This document shows, piece by piece, positions 35,558 to 45,413 of a stretch of DNA of 64,000 nucleotides. Positions within the stretch are counted from its first letter, which is position 1. The number at the start of each line of letters is the position of its first letter. The notes below the pieces were generated by a model. That model ran no database searches. It worked only from the letters and a program-made list of their open reading frames with translations, and was not told the origin of the DNA. The translations under genes and the position numbers were made by a program. The DNA comes from Eucommia ulmoides (taxonomy: Eukaryota; Streptophyta; Magnoliopsida; Garryales; Eucommiaceae), in NCBI GenBank assembly GCA_016647705.1, contig CM028334.1:14368402-14432401 (forward strand), given 5' to 3'.

Positions 35558-36937
35558 CGGATTGGATTATCCACCAACGAAACTCACGACTAAAATCGTT
35601 AAGGATTAGGATTTTCATATACCTGAATGGGTTCTACTCTCTACTAATGTAGTCTTGGAAGTTCAAAAAGATCAATAGGACTTGGTTTGATTTGGAACAT
35701 GGCTAAGGGTATATTGGGAATACAAAATAGGTTACTGTCGTTAACTTAACGATGCCCAAGGCTCAAGGCTTGGCACAAAATCACTCTCGGATTGGATTAT
35801 CTACCAACGAAACTCACGACTAAAATCGTTAAGGATTAGGATTTTCATAAGCCTGAATGGGTTCTACTCTCAACTAATGTAGTCTTGAAAGTTCAAAAAG
35901 ATCAATAAGACTTGGTTCGATTTAGAACATGGCCAAGGGTATATCGGGAATATAAAATAGGTTAACATCGTTAACTTAACGATGCCCAAGTCTCAACGCT
36001 TGGTACAAAATCACTCTGGGATTGGATTATCCACCAACAAAACTCAAGACTAAAATCGTTAAGGATTAGGATTTTCATACGCTTAAATGGGTTCTATTCT
36101 CCACTAATGTAGTCTTGGAAGTTCAAAAAGATCAATAGGACTTGATTCAATTTGGAACATAGCCAAGGGTACATTGGGAATACAAAATAGGTTAATGTCG
36201 TTAACTTAACGGTGCCCAAGGCTCAAGGCTTGGCACAAAATCACTCTCGGATTGGATTATCTACCAACGAAACTCACGACTAAAATCGTTAAGGATTAGG
36301 ATTTTCATATGCCTGAATGGGTTCTACTCTCTACTAATGTAGTCTTGGAAGTTCAAAAAGATCAATAGGACTTGGTTCGATTTGGAACATGGCCAAGGGT
36401 ATATCAGGAATACAAAACAGGTTAACATCATTAACTTATCGATGCCTAAGGCTCAACACTTGGTACAAAATCACTCTGTGATTGGATTATCCACTAATGA
36501 AACTCACGACTAAAATTGTTAAGGATTAGGATTTTCATACGCCTGAATGAGTTCTACTCTCCACTAATTCAGTCTTGGAAGTTCAAAAAGATCAATAGGA
36601 CTTGGTTTGATTTGGAACATAGCCAAGGGTATATTGGGAATACAAAATAGGTTAATGTCGTTAACTTAACGATGCCCAAGGCTCAACGCTTGGCACAAAA
36701 TCACTCTCGGATTGGATTATCCACTAACGAAACTCACGACTAAAATCGTTAAGGATTAGGATTTTCATATGCCTGAATGGGTTCTACTCTCCACTAATGT
36801 AGTCTTAGAAGTTCATAAAGATCAATAGGACTTGGTTCGATTTGGAACATGGCCAAGGGTATATTAGGAATACAAAACAGGTTAATGTCGTTAACTTAAC
36901 GATGCCCAAGGCTCAACGCTTGGCACAAAATCACTCT
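35558..36937. repeat. Six tandem copies of an exactly 230-bp unit
   Basis: Unit starts (CGGATTGGATTATC) are at 35558, 35788, 36018, 36248, 36478 and 36708, and the array ends at 36937: 6 x 230 bp with no length change. The arm 2 element has a single unit (about 46437-46675). Units 1, 3, 5 and units 2, 4, (6) share different variants, giving a 460-bp dimer pattern. No coding capacity is evident. Confidence 0.95.
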
Positions 36938-37940
36938 CAAACCCCCATAGATAAATTAGAAACAACCCTGAATAATCATTTAAGAACATCGTACTCACTT
37001 GTCAAGAGAAATGGAAATTTAACTATTTTTACATATGTTTTTTTTTAACATACCACACCCCAAACTTATTTGATTATTACAATTCACCGGTGTGGTTGAA
37101 ATGAAAGAAAAATAACAAGTGAGTACTCGAATACCGAACCAATCAAAAGTTCGCCCTAAACCCAACCGCTCACTTCAAGTAGCATACACAAATACTAACT
37201 TGATTCACTCAAATTGTGTCTTCGGTTCAGTGATATAGGTTTGGAAAGAATTCAATTGTCCAGGGTATTTGTTATGTGTTTGAAATTAAAATGGAAAATT
37301 GGCTTCGACAGGGTGATGAGGGATAAACATTTTACAAGGTAAGTTTCAAAAAGGCTCAAGCAAATCAAATGAATGCCTAAATCACGTCTCCTGAACAACC
37401 TCGCCTAGGATTTCGCCTCAAATTTCCCCCAATCAGGTTCTATAATCCTTAAAATTATCATGAATTTAGCTAATAGATAATCAGCCTCAAATTAATTGAA
37501 TAGCTATACATTGAGTCTACGTGCTCGTGTAAATTAGGATTCACAATAAATTTAACCAAAATGACATTGTCAAGTACACAGAACACACATGAATGAGCAT
37601 TACCCTTGATCTTGACGAACAATCAGGGGATAATTTCATCATCGGGCAATGGCCCAGATGAGCGCAAAATTCAGCACACAATAACAACAACATAAACGCA
37701 TTTACACTAATCTAAACAATCATGCAAACAATAAAACATAATAGCACACTACACATCACCCCCAAACTTAAAATGGGTACAGCGACCCAATCATCAATCT
37801 CAACATTTGAAATAAAGCATGTCGATGAAAGGGGTTTAGAACACGTACCTGGGAGGCGAGACAATCTCACATCCGAATGAAGTCGACGGTAATGGATCTA
37901 ATTTATTTTTGAAGCTTTGCTTATCTCCTAAGAAGCGCGT
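36938..37940 (-). other. Family C internal non-coding part
   Basis: No gene. In minus sense it carries two AAGTTTGGGG tracts (about 37057-37074 and 37748-37765), resembling the terminal polypurine tract of this family. Confidence 0.5.
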
Positions 37941-37943
37941 AGT

Positions 37944-38546
37944 TTATTGTCCTCGGTCTGACACAAAGAAGTGCTCATCAAAGAGCGGCTTCAACCCATA
38001 GTAAGTGTCATATAACACCACATATGGGTCTTGGTTTTGAATGCCCTCAAGACTGGCGAGATTTGGCTCTAATCCGCTTGAGCTTTCAACAAGACTCTTT
38101 ACCGACTCATGTACTTGGTAGGCATAAAAGAACATTGCTAATGGTGGCGAATGATAAGTAAGCCACATCAGATCCTTGTAGATGTGATCGTCTTGGATCA
38201 GTGGTGGCATCACAATGTAGATCTCAAATGGTGAAGAATCACAATCGTCGATCCATGCTTGGGTTCCCGTCTCATTCAAAAAATCATCATTGAACTCACC
38301 CAACCTCCTTCCGCTCGTATCCAGTTCCTCCCGGTGGCTTTCACAAATAAATGTGGCTTATTCGTCTCTCAGTGCCACTGCTTCGGACTCAGCCTCAATA
38401 AAGCAAAGAAGACGACCGATTTGAGTCTCAAGAGACTTAACGGTCTCATGAACTTCATCACAGGTTGTCTCAATAGTGTCAAAACGAACCTCATGCTCAT
38501 TAAGTCGGTCATTTGTTTCCCTCCAAAACGTCTAAGTCTCAAATCT
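37944..38546 (-). pseudogene. Family C ORF, gag-like coiled coil plus acidic domain, arm 1
   Basis: In minus sense the frame starts directly after the LTR (no start codon at the edge). It reads FETKTFWRETNDRLNEHEVR and VKSLETQIGRLLCFIEAE, a coiled coil resembling the linker in Athila-type Gag. After one stop near 38360 it is open to 37944: LGEFNDDFLNETGTQAWIDD, IQDDHIYKDLMWLTYHSPPL and NQDPYVVLYDTYYGLKPLFD. I do not recognise this second part. Arm 2 carries the same ORF without the stop. Confidence 0.5.
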
Positions 38547-39881
38547 TGGTAGCGCGTAAATTATGTCACTACTTTCACCGCAAGTGTACGGGTCAAGTTT
38601 TAGTTTTGATTGGGAAGAGTAAGAGTTGTCGTATCCACAGGTAATGGATTAGAATTGTCGTTAAGTACCGCGATTGTCATAACCTAATTTTATCTAGTCG
38701 ACTTAAGTTTATATTTTTGTTAATATACTAATATACTCAACTAATTAACTAATTAAACTAATTAATCTAATGTACTAATATAGTAGTATGGAATTTATGG
38801 GAAATTATTGCCTATGGATTAATTTCATTCACTTAAATGTGTTTGTTTCAATCTAGTTTACATTAACGGCATTCCAATCTATTTGACAATCTCAGTATCG
38901 TAAACTCAATCACTACCTCTCCCGAGTGTAAAGTGAACGAATATGTGACTTCGCATCAATGTCGAAGTCCTTCCAGAGCGTCTATATGACACTTAGTCAC
39001 ATGATTCTTGCCCTAAAATCATTGATTGCATACTTTCTAATGCCCTCCTAGGTCATTAGATTGTCGCGTTGTATTGAAACCCTAGCCCGAATCTGGGGTT
39101 ACCTTTCCCGAATGTCAAACCCTGTATTCTCAATATATCATAACAAGCATATAAACATGGAAGAACGGTAAATACAATCGAATAGACAAGAACAACCACT
39201 AAACATCGATTTTATACAAATAACATTTTCGTGAAGTATGTCGCTCCCTAGACAATATATGTTTAGCTATACATGACCATTGCCCTATATACAACTAGAA
39301 ACAAGCTAAACATATTCAAAATATTCAACCAAATTAGGAAATAAAGGAGAGAAACGAGGAGACTTGCCGTTATTCGAAGATTCAACGCTAAAAATCACTC
39401 CGAGAATGCTTCATCCTCTTTGCCTTGATAATCTTCTCCTAGTTGAATGGCCTTGGAGCTCTCAAGACTCCCAAAAATGTTAATTATTGTTTGGGGAGAA
39501 GATGGATGATATTTATAGGATCCAAAATATCAACAAAATATCCTATGATATTTAAACTGTCTGGCACCTGACCGATGCAGCGGTGGAGAGGTCGTTAGGT
39601 TTTTGGTGGGTGACCACTGCAGTGGTGGAGAATCAGCAACTCTCTGTATTTTCATCGCTGCAGGGGTGGATGCAGGTTCTGAATATGACCTTTTTCGCTC
39701 TTTTTCTCTACCGTTCTTCTACCGATTTGCTCATTTATGGACCGTTTTAGTCCCTTTTCACCCAAAATACCTGATTTATAACAAAATAAATAAAAATGTA
39801 TTAAAACATAATAAAACGCAATAAAAATACTCAAAAACTACCTAACCGTCTTGGGAATAACTAGATAAATTCCACCTATCA
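38547..39881 (-). repeat. Family C 5' LTR, arm 1
   Basis: 1335 bp, complete, TG...CA. The minus strand carries TATA box CTATAAATA (39510-39518) with CTGCAG-centred palindromes just upstream (39565-39665). Confidence 0.8.
39510..39518 (-). promoter_or_regulatory. TATA box of the family C LTR
   Basis: CTATAAATA on the minus strand. The same box is at 44653-44661 in arm 2, while the 3' LTR there has the mutated TGATAAATA. Confidence 0.5.
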
Positions 39882-40033
39882 TCTTCATTTCTTCAACATC
39901 CATCTCAGCGTCCTTGATAATGTTTTCCTAATTTAATCTTTAATTGGAACTCTTATACTAAAACACTCAATAAACATATTAGTTCTACAAAAAGTATGAA
40001 CCCTTAATTGTCCATCAAATCTCATGATCAACA
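39882..40033 (-). repeat. Family B 5' LTR, outer 152 bp, arm 1
   Basis: Matches 54176-54325 in reverse, ends GATCAACA at 40033. The next bases GTTAA are the reverse complement of TTAAC that follows the other outer edge at 61007. Confidence 0.8.
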
Positions 40034-40547
40034 GTTAAGTTTGTCTTTGTATTTTATTTTTTGTTTCAGTATTTATATTTAGTTGTTTAGTTAATTATTA
40101 TTTGGATTCTAATAGTAAGTTTGCAGTTCGTCTTTACTAGTTACTAAATTTGTAGATTTAGATTTTATTATTTACGTTTGCGATTGTTTTTTTTTTCTTT
40201 CTATTTTGTGATGGTTTACAATTACATAATTTTTTTATTTTTAATTATTGTGTTACTTTAATTTTCTGACAATTTTTCTACAAGATTTGGTAATGTAATG
40301 ATTCTTTTTTCCAATATTTATTATATTTCAAGTCCCAACCCGAAAATACTTGGGAACCCATTATTTTAATTAGCCAAACTCAAAACTAGTCTTAACTCGC
40401 ACATTATCGGGCAGTTCATAATTTGAACTAGCTAACTCGCACACTATTGGGTGGTCCACGGTTCAAATTAGTCCAAATTACGTAATATCAATTTGACCTA
40501 TGATTTTGGTCCAAACCGCCCCCAACTCGCTTGCTGCACACCCCAAT
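40034..40547 (+). mobile_element. 3' end of a hAT transposon
   Basis: T-rich non-coding sequence ends in a hAT-like terminus: the reverse complement of the edge reads GGGGTGTGCAGCAAGCGAG, close to 'TAGGGGTGTGCA' ends of plant hAT elements. The subterminal part repeats AACTCGCACA-(C/T)TAT(C/T)GGG twice. It abuts the family B outer edge. The coding part of a hAT lies next to the other outer edge (61240-63150), so this is probably its missing 3' end. Confidence 0.45.
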
Positions 40548-40549
40548 GA

Positions 40550-40807
40550 GTACTGGATGTGAACTTGAACTATAGGACGGTAGTGCTAAATTTTGCAAAC
40601 CAAGCATACAGAGATTGTTTGAGACTGTATACTGCACGACGAAGGTGACAAACTTTGTGTTCAGGAACAGTTAGACTAGGAGGAGTATGCATGTAAACTT
40701 CCTTAAGAAGGTCGTCATTAAGGAATCCATTTTTGACATCTATCTTAAAAAGAATCCATTTACGAATGAATGCAACAACAAGAAAAGTACGAACATATGT
40801 GAGCCTA
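40550..40807 (-). pseudogene. Ty1/copia reverse transcriptase fragment
   Basis: The minus strand reads VRTFLVVAFIRKWILFKIDV, KNGFLNDDLLKEVYMHTPPS and HLRRAVYSLKQSLYAWFAKF. This is the copia RT core ('VKNAFL.G.L.EEVYM..P', 'LR.ALYGLKQ..R.WF'). About 85 codons remain, with one internal stop near 40570. The catalytic YVDD region is not included. It appears to be the target into which the hAT element was inserted, and is cut on the other side by the LTR-like segment at 40808. Confidence 0.8.
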
Positions 40808-42532
40808 TGTAAGACCTCAATTGTAGCACTTACGTCATTTTAGTTGCATTTTAGAGTAATTGGGAAAATTCGGGGGAATTTGAGTCAATTAAAAACAAAT
40901 CAAATTAAAAGTTTAGGGGTCAAATTGAAAATTTAGAAAAAACATTCTATCCAAAATTGGCATTTAACTTTTTGATTGAAACTTAAAAGGGGTGAAATTG
41001 CAATTTTAGAACTTTTAAAAAGTTGATATTGGACTAAAAAAAGGATTTTAAGAATTAGGGGGAGAAAAGAGTAAATAAAATAAAAAGTTTTCTTTATTTT
41101 AGAAACACATATATATATATATGCATGTAGTGATCATTAAAAAATCTCACAAGAAGAATAGGAAATCGTCCAAAAAATTCTAGAGAGAGAGAGGTTCAAT
41201 TCGACGAATGGCAAAAAGCTGTTGGCGAAGAGCGTTCGGTGGCCGTGGTCGTGGCTGTTTTGCATGTACGTGATCGTGTGGGTATCGTTGTTAGTTCCAG
41301 GGGAGAGTGAAGGTGGTTTGGCCGGTAGGGTGGTTCGTCGACAACGTGGCAGTGCTTGTTTTTAGCATCGCCGGTGAGCGAGAGTTGGGTTCGGCTGTCC
41401 AGTTCTTCATCAATCACTGTCCAATCATCGACGATCGTCGATTTGGTGAGTATTTGTGTGTATTTTCTCTGATCATTTTGGTTGGTGGGTGGGCTCTGTT
41501 TTTCTGTTTTGTGCCAACAGTGCATGTGTGTGTGTTACTGCTACTGCTGCAGTGTGTGTTTTCGTTAGTTGTGTGTGGGCCTGTTTATCTGTGTGAGCTC
41601 TATGCAGACGTGTGTGTGTACTTCTCTGTTTAGCCGGTGTATGTGGGTGACCGTGAGTATGTGTGTGAATGTGTGTGTTCTAATTTTTACCGTGCATGTG
41701 GGTGTATGATCTGCATGTGTGTGTGATCGTGTTGTGTGGGAGTAGTGTCGACGGTGGCGGTGGTATCGGTATTGTTGCGTGTCGCTGCCGGTGAGAGGGA
41801 CGTGAGGGTAGTGGTGGTCGGTCGACAATCGGACTGAACCAGAAACACAAAAACAGAACAGAAAATGGAAAAGAAAAAAAAATAAGGAAAATTTTGCACA
41901 AACAACCCCAATAAAATCCAACCACCCATCTCGCGACCCGGGAACGATTCGGAATGGGTAACATTTTTCGTTAAGTTAGTTTAGTTTATTAAATTAAATT
42001 CTAGCATCAAAATTTTGTAACCGAAATAATAAATTTTGGACCGTTCACATGAATAAATTTTATATAGTAATTAGTAACGGAGCGAAACTAACCAAATAAC
42101 AATTTTCATAATAAAATGTGGGGACGGGAAAATAATAAAACTTAGGGCCTGCATTGCATGATTAGGTGATTTTATATAAAATATTAATTTAGACCCTGTC
42201 ACTATTAGGTTCGTAGGCACCGGAATATCGGTAGAGTATAGTCAATAAAGCATTTTGGGAGCGGATCACCAGGTGAATGTACTGTCTTCTAGTAAATCTA
42301 TTGATATATATATATATATATATATATGATGGAAAAATGTGTTTACTTAAAATTGGATGAATTTTCTAACGTATATAGATTAAGCGGTATTTTGGGTATT
42401 TCTGAAATTGTGGTTTTCATTGTTTTTCTTATGAGGTGGAAATTGTTTGTGGATAGAGACTTTTGTTATTGAGGTGGGAATTGATTGTGGGCAAAGTTGT
42501 TGTTGTTGAGGTAGAAATGGGTGTTGGATATT

Positions 42533-42666
42533 CACCTACTTGGCATAGTCCAGCAAAGCGGTGTTTCACCTGTTTGGCATAGTCTAGCAGAGCGTTGTTC
42601 ACCTGCTTGGTATAGTCCAGCAGAGCATTGTTTGCCTACTTGGCATAGTCCAATAGAGCGTTGTTA
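42533..42666. repeat. Four tandem copies of a 33-34-bp unit
   Basis: Units start at 42533, 42567, 42600 and 42634; each reads CACCTNCTTGGCATAGTCCA followed by a GC(A/G)AAGCG-type tail. Confidence 0.85.
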
Positions 42667-42756
42667 TGTCCCGCTAGGAAGGCATATCCTACGGGTGGTA
42701 CGGTACCGTTACAACTCCCGATCGTGAGGTTAAAATGATCATATGGTTAGCCGGGG

Positions 42757-42866
42757 CGTGGTGTGATGTGATGAGGTGTGGTGTGATGTAAGGTGGTATG
42801 ATGTGATGTGGTGTGGTATGATGTGATGTGATGTGATGTGGTATGGTGTGGTGTGATGTGGTGTTT
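42757..42866. repeat. Degenerate (GATGTG)n minisatellite
   Basis: Runs of GTGATGTGATG and GTGTGGTATGATG units, variable spacing of 5 or 6 bp. Confidence 0.8.
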
Positions 42867-43036
42867 TGTCGTATGAGGTAAATGAAATGAGTACATTTAT
42901 ACATATTATTGGATATTGGATTGGTATATTTATTTATGTTGGTATATCTATTGTTTTGATTTTATTTTACTAGATGGTTAGCTATAATATTCCGGTTGAT
43001 TTTCACTGCTCAGTTGGGATGTAATATGTATATATA

Positions 43037-43068
43037 CTAGCGTATAACCCGTGCCTGAAGGTATGGGC
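43037..43068 (-). terminator. Helitron 3' terminal hairpin and CTAG end
   Basis: See stem CCCATACC/GGCACGGG with loop TTCA and the CTAG end. It acts as the transposition terminator in the family. Confidence 0.7.
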
Positions 43069-43152
43069 ATAAAACATATGTCTATTTGAACAATTATATC
43101 AATTTATTTTATTATTCAACTTTAAATGTTGCATCAACAGAAACAATTACAG

Positions 43153-44485
43153 TTACAATAATACTTCAGGATAAACAATATTTGTCGTGTATAGAGATCC
43201 ATATTCGGGAAGAAGTATACTTAATCGATCAAATGATGTACACCTTGATAAGGCTACATATAATTGATCGTGACTAAAAATCGGTGTAGTCAAATCAACT
43301 CCAACAAATTTCACTGATTGTCCTTGTGATTTATTTATCGTCATAGCATATGCCAAACGAATTGAAAACTGGCGCCTTGTCATTTGAAAAGGAAATTCAG
43401 AAGACGATGGCATCAAGGATATTCTCGGAATGAACGCCAAATTTCCTGCTTTATCCCCTGTCAATATTCGAGCTTCTATTACACGTAAAGAACACCTGAC
43501 AACCATTAATCGTGTGCCATTACAAAGTCCATCACTTGGTGCGATATTTCTCAACAACATAACTGGACATCAAATTTTCAAATCTAACTTGAACGGAGGT
43601 AATCCTAGAGGATCTAAGGAATTCAAGTACTCATTAGGATAATGATTTGTAATTTGACGGTCGGCTCCATCATCTTCAGACATTTTATCTGCGTCCAGAT
43701 ATGTGATCATTTCTCCGGGAAAAATATTTAAAGCAGCTGAATTAATAGCACTAACATCGTCATTTCTTGCAGAAAGAATAGAACGTTCAGTTAGAAATGT
43801 AAGGGTAACAACACTTGGTGTGCCTAGATGTGGATAAACTGAAGATATTAGTTCAACCACATTACGACACTTGTGTATGGTTGACGGCAACTATACAATT
43901 TCATGCGGATCACTGCCAACCTATTTAAAGAAAAAAAAATGTAAATGAATAATTTAGTATCAAAGCATATATAAGTAATCTATTACAAAATGCTAAAATA
44001 TATTTAAATGAAATATTACCTGAAGTAAATATCTCGAAAACTCTACATTTTCAATGTTCCTACTATTTAGGCGCATGTTTAAATTCAAAGTTAAGACATG
44101 TATATCATTCCAAAGGTACGAACGTCTCAACGATGTTGCCACAATTTGTTGACGGATACCTTTAGGTATAACAGGTAGAATTTGCCGAAAGTCTCCTCCA
44201 AGAACGACCGTGATACCCCCGAATGGATTTGGATTACTGCAAATATCTCGTAGCGTGCGATCCACAGACTCAACGCAGTACTTATGTTGCATCGGAACTT
44301 CATCCCAAATGATTAACTTTGTCTCTCTAAACAATTCGGCATGCAACGATTGTTTACTGAAATGACAAATTGAATTATCAAAAATATCTAAAGGGATGCG
44401 AAATGTAGAATGTGCAGTTCGACCTCCTTCAAGTAGTAGCGATGCAATATCGGATGATGCCACAGTAATGACAATATGACTGTTA
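43153..44485 (-). pseudogene. Helitron PIF1-type helicase, C-terminal two thirds
   Basis: 5'-to-3' DNA helicase of Helitrons, which unwinds DNA during rolling-circle transposition. Exon 1 (44485-44020) opens with [19 protein letters not shown] (motif Ia region). It then gives [10 protein letters not shown] (Walker B, DE), [14 protein letters not shown] (motif III) and LNMRL (motif IV). A 99-bp intron follows (44019-43921, GT...AG), at the position where LLQ joins VGSDPHEI. Exon 2 (43920-43153) gives [19 protein letters not shown], then [20 protein letters not shown] and [17 protein letters not shown] (motif V) and YVALSRC (motif VI). Stops between HEIV and LPST, and before CPVM, inactivate it. 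Walker A (GPGGTGKT) is lost at the 5' break. Confidence 0.9.
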
Positions 44486-44652
44486 CTACGACTGCAGTGG
44501 TCACTCGTAGCGTGCTGATTCTCCACCGCTGCAACGGTAAAACCACCACTGCAGTGGTCACCCGCCAGAAACCTACCAACCTCTCTACCGCTGCAGCGGT
44601 CAGGCGCTAAACAGTTTAAATATAATAGGATATTTTGTTGATATTTTGGATC

Positions 44653-44661
44653 CTATAAATA
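44653..44661 (+). promoter_or_regulatory. Family C LTR TATA box with upstream CTGCAG palindromes
   Basis: CTATAAATA. Upstream are ACCACTGCAGTGGT (44545-44558) and ACCGCTGCAGCGGT (44587-44600), both perfect 14-bp palindromes. The ATG at 44691 lies 30 bp downstream of the box, about where transcription would start. Confidence 0.5.
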
Positions 44662-44690
44662 TCATCCCTCTTCTCCCCAAACAATAGTTG

Positions 44691-45413
44691 ATGTTTTTTG
44701 GGAGTCTCGAGAGCTCCAAGGCCATTCAACCAAGAGAATATCATCAAGGCCAAGAGGAGGAAGCATTCTCGGAGCAATTTTTAGCGTCGAATCTTTGGAT
44801 AACGGCTAGTCTCCTCATTTTTCTCCTTTATTTCCTAATTTGGTTGAATATTTTGAATATATTTAGCTTATTTCTAGTTGTATATAGGGCTATTGAGATA
44901 ACCTGTGATGAAATTAATGAGACCGTTAAGTCTTTTGAGACTCAAATCAGTCATCTTTTTTGCTTCATTGAGGCCAAGTCCGAAGCGGTCGCACTAAGAG
45001 ACGAACAAGCCATATTTATTTGTGAAAGCCACTGGAAGGAACCGGATATGAGTGGAAGGAGCTTGGGTGAGTTCAATGATGATTATTTGAATAAGACCAG
45101 AACCCAAGCATGGATCGACGATTGTGATTCTTCACCATTAGAGATCCACATTGTGATGCCACCCCCAATCCAAGATGATCACATCTACGAGGATCCGATG
45201 TGGCTCACTTATCTTTCGCTGCCATTAGCAATGTTCTTTCATGCCCACCAAATACATGAGCTGATAAAGAGTCCAGTCGAAAGCTCGAGCCGATCAGAGC
45301 TAAATCTCGCCAGTCTTGAGGGCATTCAAAACCAAGACCCATATGTAGTGTTGTATGACACTTACTATAGGTTGAAGTCGTTATTTGACGAGCACTTCTC
45401 CGTGTCAGGCTGA
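44691..45413 (+). CDS. Chimeric LTR/internal ORF of family C
   Basis: A 240-codon frame with no stop. Codons up to about 67 are LTR sequence that is normally untranslated: SLESSKAIQPREYHQGQEEE, then a hydrophobic run ITASLLIFLLYFLIWLNILN (about residues 38-57) that could span a membrane. The join lies near 44893, where GGGCTAT of the LTR meets CTATTGAGA of the internal region (shared CTAT). The rest is the family C ORF: coiled coil (TVKSFETQISHLFCF), then LGEFNDDYLNKTRTQAWIDD and NQDPYVVLYDTYYRLKSLFD. I do not recognise the C-terminal part. The start ATG 44691 is the first after the TATA box. It may be accidental; its openness over 720 bp and the promoter position make it worth noting. Confidence 0.45.
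   Translation: MFFGSLESSKAIQPREYHQGQEEEAFSEQFLASNLWITASLLIFLLYFLIWLNILNIFSLFLVVYRAIEITCDEINETVKSFETQISHLFCFIEAKSEAVALRDEQAIFICESHWKEPDMSGRSLGEFNDDYLNKTRTQAWIDDCDSSPLEIHIVMPPPIQDDHIYEDPMWLTYLSLPLAMFFHAHQIHELIKSPVESSSRSELNLASLEGIQNQDPYVVLYDTYYRLKSLFDEHFSVSG

Larger units (their letters stand above)
33971..39881 (-). mobile_element. Family C LTR element inserted in the family B LTR, arm 1
   Basis: Bounded by TGGTAGC at 33971 and CTATCA at 39881, with a perfect 5-bp duplication TCTTC on both sides (33966-33970 and 39882-39886). In minus sense the LTR starts TGATAGGTGGAATTTATC and ends GCTACCA. The 5' LTR is 38547-39881. The internal region 35320-38546 holds one ORF remnant, a six-unit tandem repeat and GTTTGGGG purine tracts. 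The 3' LTR is 33971-35318, truncated. No pol is seen. The GTTTGGGGGTATT tract and LTR start resemble Ty3/gypsy (Athila-like) elements, but lineage is uncertain. Confidence 0.8.
28125..40033 (-). mobile_element. Family B LTR element with family C insertion: inverted arm 1
   Basis: Minus-strand family B element lacking its 3' LTR. It holds internal region 28125-31978 and the 5' LTR 31979-33970 plus 39882-40033, split by family C (33971-39881). The same internal region and LTR occur in reverse at 48216-54032. B resembles A in termini (GGGCCAACA and TGTTGATC), LTR length (about 2.14 kb without C), a degraded Met-type primer site, and a coiled-coil gag without pol. It additionally has a second ORF. 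The left end at 28125 is a breakpoint inside the internal region, about 145 bp short of where the 3' LTR should begin. Confidence 0.8.
40808..43036 (+). repeat. Probable LTR fragment, lineage unclear
   Basis: Begins TGTAAGACCTCAA, like LTR starts of some Ty3/gypsy chromoviruses, and is cut at 43036 by the Helitron. It holds a GT-rich stretch (41520-41730), whose open frames on both strands are low complexity. It also holds (TA)n at 41107-41122 and 42303-42327, a four-unit repeat and a GATGTG repeat. No partner LTR is in the window, so the call rests on the terminus and repeat style only. Confidence 0.3.
43037..44490 (-). mobile_element. Helitron 3' part, 5'-truncated
   Basis: In minus sense the helicase gene is followed by the Helitron 3' terminus. 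An 8-bp stem (CCCATACC/GGCACGGG, two G-T pairs, loop TTCA; 43045-43064) is followed 7 bases on by CTAG (43040-43037), with T next in the flank. A hairpin shortly before CTRR, followed by T, is the hallmark of rolling-circle Helitrons. The upstream part of the helicase and the Rep domain are missing. The left piece of family C (44491) abuts the break. Confidence 0.8.

Noticed and set aside
35558-36937. CRISPR-like regular repeat
   Set aside because: The whole 230-bp unit is repeated without unique spacers, and the context is a plant retroelement.
38259-38552. 97-codon plus-strand frame
   Set aside because: Antisense to the family C ORF, which is supported by its arm 2 counterpart.
41196-41964. 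Several overlapping open frames on both strands (His/Thr-rich, Phe-rich, Val-rich)
   Set aside because: They all read the same GT/CA-rich low-complexity tract; none has a domain or start context, and opposite strands are equally open.
42689-42904. Minus-strand frame rich in HHTT/HHIT repeats
   Set aside because: Translation of the GATGTG minisatellite.
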